Source: Tethya wilhelma (Eukaryota; Porifera; Demospongiae; Tethyida; Tethyidae). From it: DNA of 64,000 nt. The position numbers and the translations under genes were made by a program. The notes under the pieces are model-generated. The model was given only the letters and a program-made list of their open reading frames with translations, was not told where the DNA came from and did no database searches. The DNA lies in assembly GCA_964030475.1 (NCBI GenBank), contig CAXIPT010000044.1, positions 16,262-80,261 of the forward strand, in the 5' to 3' direction. Shown here piece by piece: positions 57,807-64,000 of this stretch; the first letter of the stretch is position 1; every line of letters starts with the position of its first letter.

Positions 57807-60193
57807 CCCAAGTGGAATGGGATGAGCCGATTGCTGGAGATCTACTTGCAGAGTGGGAGAGCTTGAGAATTGATACCCAACATTTTGCACCGATTGCCGT
57901 ACCACGATGCTATGCCATGAGGACTGTGAGAGCAGAGGAGAAATTCACTCTCAATGGGTTTTGTGATGCGTCACTGAAAGCCTATGCAGCAGCAGTGTAC
58001 CTTGAATGCCGTATTGACACAGAGGTAACCCAAGAACTGGTTTGTGCGAAATCCAGAGTTGCTCCACTCAAGAGGGTTACAATTCCAAGACTCGAGTTGT
58101 TGTCAGCATTGTTACTCGCTCGTCTAATCACTACTGTGCAAGAAGCATTGAAACCAGACCTGGAGATTACTGCCGTCAACTGTTTCACTGACTCCCAAGT
58201 TGCCCTTTGTTGGATTCGTGGCACCCATCGTGAGTGGAAGCAGTTTGTCCACAATCGAGTGACTGAGATCCGAAGCCTTGTACCACCCATTCATTGGGAG
58301 CACTGTCCAGGAGTACAAAATCCAGCAGATATTCCATCTAGGGGAATCACTGGTGCAGAGTTGCCACAGAAGCTGGAGTTATGGCTCCACGGTCCAAATG
58401 GTCTTGAGGATCTGGAGTCCGAGCATTCACAGGATGTTGTCCCCGAAGAGTGTATTGCTGAGCTCAAGAAAAGAGAGACACCTGCAGTGAGTTTGATCGC
58501 ACACTCCGTTTCACATGACATTTTTCCTCCCCACAATTTTAGTAGTCTCACGAGGCTACTGAGAGTCACCGCATATGTTTTGAAATTTGTCAGAGTCTTG
58601 AAGAAGACGCAATGTGCCTCAGTGGGACTCTCTTCTGAGGACTTAGATGCTGCACTTATGTACTGGATAAGGATGGCCCAGAAGATCCTCCCTCAAGAAA
58701 AGGAATTTAACACATGGAGTCATCAGTTCCAGTTGTATCAGGACCATTTAGGCCTGTGGAGATGTGGAGGCCGATTGTCTAACTCAGATGAATCCACACT
58801 TGCTAAGCACCCCATCTTTTTGAGTAGAGATCATCATTTCACCCTCCTAATTGTTCGTGATTGTCATGAGCGGACCATGCACGGTGGAGTGAAGTCAACA
58901 CTTACCGAGGTGCGATCGAGATATTGGATTGTCAAGGGGAGACAGTTCATCAGGAAGATCATCTTCCGGTGTGTGGTGTGCCGTATACACCAAGCAAAGC
59001 CTTATCGACCTCCACCTCCACCATCTCTGCCGGCATTCCGAGTACAAGAATCACAACCGTTTGCGAGCACGGGAGTGGATTTTGCAGGGCCGTTGTTTGT
59101 GAGAGACGCCCCTTCGACCCCTACCAGGAAGGTTTGGATTTGTCTCTATACTTGTTGTGCTACAAGAGCTATACACCTTGACCTGGTTCCTGATCTGAGT
59201 ACTCAAGCCTTCATTAGGAGCTTCAAGCGCTTCACAGCAAGAAGAGGATTCCCAAAGAGAATGGTATCCGACAATGCCAAGACTTTCAAGGCAGCGTCTC
59301 GAACCATTGCAGCAGCCTTAGAAGGTTCTGAAGCGAAGTAGTTTTACAATCGTATTCACTTGAAGTGGAATTTTAACTTGGAGAGAGCCCCATGGTGGGG
59401 TGGGCTATTTGAGAGAATGGTTCAATCTGTCAAGAAATGCTTGAGAAAGACCATTGGTTCGGCTAAACTAACCTACGATGAGCTCCTCACAGCATTGACC
59501 GAGTCGGAAGGAATCCTGAATTCCCGGCCACTTACTTACATTTCAGCTGATGACACGGAAGAGCCATTGACGCCGTCCCATCTTCTGACTGGTTTTCGCA
59601 TTCTAAATCTACCTGACCCTAGTCAGGGGGATGACTGCTCAATAGAGGAAGAGCCTGTTGTGACCCAAGGGACACTGACTCGAAGGATGAAACACCTCCG
59701 CAAAACAACGAATGACTTTTGGGTCCGATGGAGGTCTGAGTACCTGAGCGAACTTCGTGAAGCCCACCGCTACCAGCAGAATGGCCTTGTGCCCAGCTCC
59801 ATTAAGTCTGGAGACATTGTAATCGTCCACGATTCTGATTTGCCAAGAGGACTATGGAAGCTTGGCAGAGTGGAACAGACCATCACTGGGATTGATGGTC
59901 GAGTGCGTGGGGCAGTAGTAAGGGTCGCCAGCAACAACAAGGTGACCACCTTGAGAAGACCTCTACAGAGACTCTACCCCTTGGAGGTTTCGAGTGCGCT
60001 CGAGGAGACTGTCGCTGATGGAGTTGACACTACAAGTGCTATTGAAGAGACTGACAAGATTGAGCTACCAGAACAAGAAGAACCCAAGAGTGGGGCGGAG
60101 CCTAATGTCCGCGGACAGAACAAACCACGGAGGAAGGCTTACCAGAGAGCACAGGACAAGCTCAAGGTATGGGTCGATGTTCTAAAGGACTAA
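57807..60193 (+). pseudogene. pol: BEL pol, 3' half (RNaseH-integrase), nearly intact
   Basis: Enters pol immediately after the single N at 57806, at the position equivalent to 51781. One frame runs to 60193 with a single nonsense codon (TAG at 59339, CAG in the other copy). Visible: FCDASLKAY and FTDSQVAL (RNase H Asp residues), CHERTMHGG and CVVCRIHQ (integrase zinc site), GVDFAGPL, SDNAKTF and WWGGLFERM (DDE), and the GDIVIVHDSDLPRGLWKLGR C-terminal block. It lacks the small deletions of the 51.8-53.5 kb copy and leads into the LTR that matches the 5' LTR. Confidence 0.88.
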
Positions 60194-60348
60194 TAATTAT
60201 TGTTGACAGATGTTGTAACTGAGAGTCAACGTTTGTACTGGAACATTTAAGTAGTGTGATTGTAATTAGAGTTTGTGTAACAGTATCTGGACTCTTATTT
60301 CATTTTTTGTCATTGTTGTTGCAGTTGCACTGCCCAACGGGGGGAGTG
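60194..60348 (+). other. BEL 3' UTR and polypurine tract
   Basis: AACGGGGGGAG (60336-60346) next to the LTR is the polypurine tract priming plus-strand DNA. Confidence 0.78.
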
Positions 60349-60541
60349 TGTGCGTTATTCGTAATTCGTGATTATTGAACATTGTTATGTAACTTTTCTT
60401 TGTGATCATGTGATGCACCTCGTGCTGAATTTTGAGAAAGAAAGTGAGTATTAATGTCGAAGCATGTGTAAATGAGAACGTTTTGTATCCATATGAATCT
60501 TGCTTGTATGATCGCTAACTAGAAAAGAGAAAATTCCTACA
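60349..60541 (+). repeat. 3' LTR of BEL element
   Basis: Read by eye, identical to 48367-48559, followed by GTAAG. Identity of the two suggests a recent insertion. Confidence 0.9.
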
Positions 60542-60565
60542 GTAAGACCTAACTATGGTACAAGA

Positions 60566-60885
60566 TTAGTTACCACTTTGGAACAAGCGTGTAGCAATGG
60601 TTACTCGGAGTGAATGGTTTGTTTTGAAACCAGAAATTCCAGCATTTTCACGAACCATTTTGGAGAGTGTGTTGTGTCCGACAAGTACATTTGAATACCA
60701 CACAACACTCTTGGGCTTACGTAGTGGAATCAAGTAGAAAGTATCAGTGTCTCCTGCAGGACGATGACTAAGGTAGACTTGAAATAAGTGAACAAGACAT
60801 CTCTGAGGATTGTCGACATTTGCATAGCAAGTAACAGACTTCGGTTTGACTTGGACTGCTGGCCAAGAGTTGGGCATAAAAATGA
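60566..60885 (-). pseudogene. Crypton-type tyrosine recombinase, catalytic exon
   Basis: Minus strand: DNPQRCLVHLFQVYLSHRP, YSNVLVGHNTLSKMV, AGISGFKTNHSLRVTIATRLF, then AGTG/GTAACT, a fair splice donor, about 40 bp before the BEL target duplication. The Arg of HSLR is the conserved box I residue of DUF3504/Crypton recombinases. The remaining boxes (TGHRS, Tyr) lie at 47841-48113, so the BEL element sits in the intron between. Upstream, the exon begins where a hairpin MITE arm ends (acceptor-like CCAGCAG). It could be a Crypton or a domesticated relative. Confidence 0.68.
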
Positions 60886-60944
60886 AGTAGTCATGTGCCA
60901 CAATTAATTGAGACATCTGATTGGCCCATGGTACAAGCCAGTTA

Positions 60945-61137
60945 TATCACTCGTTTTCGGTGTCTATGGGATATACACAGCCCTTGGGCCATTCGGCCCT
61001 CGGTGTGTATATTTTTTATTTTTTTTATTTTTATGTAAACTCTTTAATGCACAATAGAGTGAGCATTAGGACATTTGGCAAATAGCAACTAAATGCTATC
61101 CATATCCCATAGACACCTCAAATTCGTGATATAACCT
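60945..61137. mobile_element. Hairpin MITE (GTTATATCAC termini)
   Basis: Left GTTATATCACTCGTTTTCGG and GTGTCTATGGGATA are inverted at the right (ATATCCCATAGACACCTC and GTGATATAAC). It splits a copy of the GGAATGGGCAGTGC hairpin MITE. Confidence 0.8.
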
Positions 61138-61345
61138 ATACTTATTGTTGCATTGGTTCAATCTAATCAGTTGGTTAAGCAGTGGAGTAAACCATAACAA
61201 GACAGGCAACTTAAACTGGACTGCTGGCCAAGAGTTGGGCATAAAAAATGAAGTAGTCATGTGCCACAATTAATTGAGACATACATTGTTCCAATGCTTT
61301 ATAAAGCATTGCCCATTCCTATAATTATACACTGCTTGAAATTTT
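61138..61345 (-). repeat. Hairpin MITE arm (GGAATGGGCAGTGC family)
   Basis: Inverted copy of the 28040 family. Its segment CTGGCCAAGAGTTGGGCATA (61217) also occurs at 60853, making a direct repeat on both sides of the inserted GTTATATCAC element. Confidence 0.75.
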
Positions 61346-61364
61346 ACCACTTTTTTTTTCAACA

Positions 61365-61925
61365 CTACAGTGTGGAGACTATCAGAGACTGGTTAGTCCC
61401 TACAAAAAGCTTAAGTAGCAGCTACAATGCATTTCATTATGCTGGAGGAAGTTAATGCTCATGCGCATAACAATATCACGTGGATAATGACTTTTGAATT
61501 CTACCTACAAAGATGGCTGCATTGTAGTACATGAATTTATACACTAAGTTTCAAAGCTTTCTAGTTTTTGTTTAGGGCTATTTGAGATTGAAACGAGTAT
61601 AAAGGAATGTACTACCCATGAAAAGAACTTACTTTGTGCCGTCAAAGTTGGCTCAACACATTCTGGTTCTCTGAAATCGTTTTCAATTAAGTCAGTTAGG
61701 AAGTACGTACGTACATTAGAGAAAAATTGCACTATGGTGGCTTTTCACTAGCGTTCTATACAAGTGCTGAGGAAAGTTTTTGTGAGTTTTAGGCCTTGTA
61801 TGCAATTGGTAATCTGTCAGTAAGTGCCTCCGAAGGCTTAATTTTGACTAAATTTTTATAGTGGCCAACATTTTGTATGGTGTCTATGGGACAGTCGGCT
61901 CATTCCTACTACCGTACGTATGATG
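61365..61925 (-). repeat. Full copy of the 27.5 kb duplicated unit
   Basis: Reverse complement of the unit at 27530-28030 (CTAGTTTTTGTTTAGG, TTACTTTGTGC, GACTTTTGAATTCTACCTAC), ending with the palindromic terminus TACTACCGTACGTATGATGA. Confidence 0.75.
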
Positions 61926-62460
61926 AGTAATTTTTCTTTTTTTTTTTTTTTTTTTTTTAAAGTGCCTGCAATCCGCGTTTCAAAAAATGCTTTGATGTTT
62001 TTTGATGTGGTCTAATTTCCGGTCACTTGTACGAAGACAACTTCCGGTGCCTCCTCCATATGGCCACCATTAATTTCTACACTCATGCATATTCTAGAAA
62101 ATTAAAATAATTGTGCGTTATTTGGAACTAAATTAATGCAAGTTGCCTAGAACTATTTTGTGATACCTGGTTGCTCTTCCTAAGAGATGAATCAAAACTT
62201 TGATTATCATAATATATACGATTAGAAAGGCAAGTAAATCTCATGAGGCCTAAACTCATGCATTATTCACAGGCTAACGACCCTTTCCATATCCAAGTGC
62301 TCATTATTTGGAATCTACTGAGTGCCCCAAGTTCTGTCCTATTTTGTCATTCATTCTCTGTGTTCAGTTCTTCAGTAGGGAAGTTATCTTTAGCTAACCA
62401 GACACAAATATAATGGACATAAATCACGTTGAACCTGGGGTTCAGAGTTTCAGCAGTCTG
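61926..62460. repeat. Mosaic of repeat fragments
   Basis: A poly-T at about 61936-61957, an inverted piece of the 25.6 kb foldback arm (61958-62055, TCCGGTCACTTGTACGAAGA), a family A end plus module i (62056-62230), then a family A end plus module ii (62232-62460). Confidence 0.7.
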
Positions 62461-62554
62461 CCGGAATTAAAGGCATGACTGTGTTGGCAAGTTCTCTGCT
62501 CAGGCCTTACACTAAGTTCCACTGATATTGTAAACAATTATTCAAAAATATATA

Positions 62555-62701
62555 ACAAACAAGTACAAAAACATTAAAATGTAATGCAAACATAGGAATG
62601 GCCAAATTGTAAAAAAGTGAGCAAACAAGATAGGAATGGTTTTCAGATTGAGCGAGTTCATTCCTGTGTCCACAATGTCATTAAGCTAGGGATATGAACA
62701 T
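62555..62701. repeat. Half foldback repeat, cut at a single N
   Basis: Left arm as at 7592 (AACAAGTACAAAAACATT; GGAATGGTTTTCAGATTGAG) and the loop, then a lone N at 62702 and abrupt BEL sequence. Confidence 0.78.
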
Positions 62702-62702
62702 N

Positions 62703-64000
62703 TGGATTTCGCACAAACCAGTTCTTGGGTTACCTCTGTGTCAACACGGCAGTCAAGGTACACTGCTGCTGCATAGGCTTTCAGTGACGCATCACAAAAC
62801 CCATTGAGAGTGAATTTCTCCTCTGCTCTCACAGTCCTCATGGCATAGCATCGTGGTACGGCAATCGGTGCAAAATGTTGGGTATCAATTCTCAAGCTCT
62901 CCCACTCTGCAAGTAGATCTCCAGCAATCGGCTCATCCCATTCCACTTGGGCCTTGCAGAGGCGTTGAAACATCAACTTAAACCACACCGTCAAAGGTGT
63001 GAGGATGCCTAGAGGGTCAAAGAACTTAGTTCCAATGCTAATTACACTGCGCTTGGTTGGGTTTGCCTCGTTCATGGCTGACTCACATCAAAGAACAACT
63101 TGTCATTCACAACGTCCCAGCCAACACCATATACCAGTCGGTTACTTCCCTCAATAGAGGTTCCCTGGCTGTCTCAATGACTGGGGGTGTCTTGCTGAAC
63201 CATCTGTTCCAGCTCTGCTGAATTACTTGAAAACTTCCGGAGATTGAAACCTGCTTTGGCTAGGTGAGCTCTGGTCTGGCTGTAGAAGCGATAAGCTGAC
63301 TCAATGTCTCGAGCTCCTGCTGTTACATCATATACATAGATGGATCGCATAAACTTGTCAACCAACTCCGGATCCACAGGTAGAAGTTTCTTCATGTGAT
63401 GGTCGATAGTCGCGTTTAACAAAAAGGGGCTGCTGGAAACACCAAATGTCACTCTTGTGAATTGCAACACTATCAGCCTTGGGTGGGGATCGTTCACATC
63501 TGCCACCCATAAAAATCTCAATGCATCTCTGTCTGACTGGGCAACTTCTACCATGAGAAATGCCTTCTCAATGTCACTCACGACAGCGACCTTATGAATT
63601 CGAAACCGTCGAAGGATGTCCAATATGGACTGTCCAGACTTCGGGCCTGTATACAGGCAGTCGTTGAGTGAAGGGCCATCTTGCCTCGCTGAGGCATCAT
63701 AGACAATGCGGAGTTTAGTAGTGGTTTTGTCTTCTCTAAGGACGGGGTGATGTGGGAGGTAGTGAACAGGTCCGAGGGGCTCATCAGGTTCACTCACAAT
63801 CTCGATAACCCCTTGTTGAAGTTGATCCCGTATCACCGAATCGTATTGTTGCAGCAGCTGGGGGTTTTGTCTTAATCGCTTCATAAGACCATGCGACAAA
63901 GCATAAGATTGTAGGGTAAGTCAGGATTGTCCTCCCTCCAAGGCAGGTTGACACAGTACCGTTCACCATTAAAAGTGATCTGCTGAGTAAATATGTCATA
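62703..64000 (-). pseudogene. pol: Third BEL pol copy, minus strand, runs off the window
   Basis: Reverse complement of 50700-52020: the end of protease, RT and the start of the Pao RNase H region. Defects: YVYDVTAG for YVDDVTAG (catalytic Asp lost), a CGA to TGA stop near 63174, and a 10-bp deletion near 63086 (CATCGGTTGT of the first copy). It has TCA where the first copy has TAA at 51030. The same -1 frame relation between protease and RT is kept. It begins right after the N at 62702. Confidence 0.88.

Overview
The window is non-bacterial animal DNA. It is AT-rich, its genes are split by very short introns, and most of it is dispersed repeats and transposons. The mixture (BEL/Pao LTR retroelement, Mutator-like elements, a Crypton-type tyrosine recombinase, many TTAA-flanked MITEs, large foldback repeats, compact eight-exon genes) suggests an early-branching marine invertebrate. 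A demosponge is my best guess, and that is inference. No tRNA, rRNA or CRISPR array is seen. Isolated single Ns, two N gaps and a 99-base poly-G run show that the assembly has been stitched in places.

Layout. 0-7.8 kb: a complete 3.2 kb TIR transposon (1751-4995, 9-bp target duplication) carrying an apparently intact eight-exon gene for a 656-aa protein of no recognised transposase class, set in a composite repeat called family A here. 9.5-10.6 kb: a decayed copy of the 56.6 kb gene, split by a TTAA MITE. 12.7-15.6 kb: two opposite-facing halves of a Mutator-like/YqaJ element. 19.1-20.6 kb: a MULE-type transposase gene truncated by a family A insertion. 23-34 kb: a nest of MITEs, foldbacks and duplicated modules. 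35.3-37.2 kb: a MULE transposase pseudogene. 37.8-43.5 kb: three divergent members of an unrecognised protein family with paired W-[TSA]-x-V repeats. 43.6-47.3 kb: the fuller Mutator-like/YqaJ element. 47.8-60.9 kb: a Crypton-like recombinase gene split by a BEL/Pao insertion whose matching LTRs and 5-bp duplication are 12 kb apart, with foreign sequence, a gap and a second pol copy between them. 62.7-64 kb: a third BEL pol copy on the minus strand, running off the window.

No metabolic pathway or operon is present. The genes relate to each other as parasites: autonomous elements (the 1.75 kb transposon, the Mutator-like/YqaJ element, BEL, Crypton, MULEs) and the non-autonomous repeats they may mobilise. 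Nested insertions give a relative order. Family A predates the 1751-4995 transposon. The Crypton predates the BEL element. The pol copy at 50.8-54.1 kb predates the palindromic MITE inside it. The MITE at 54087-55432 predates the palindrome inside its own arm.
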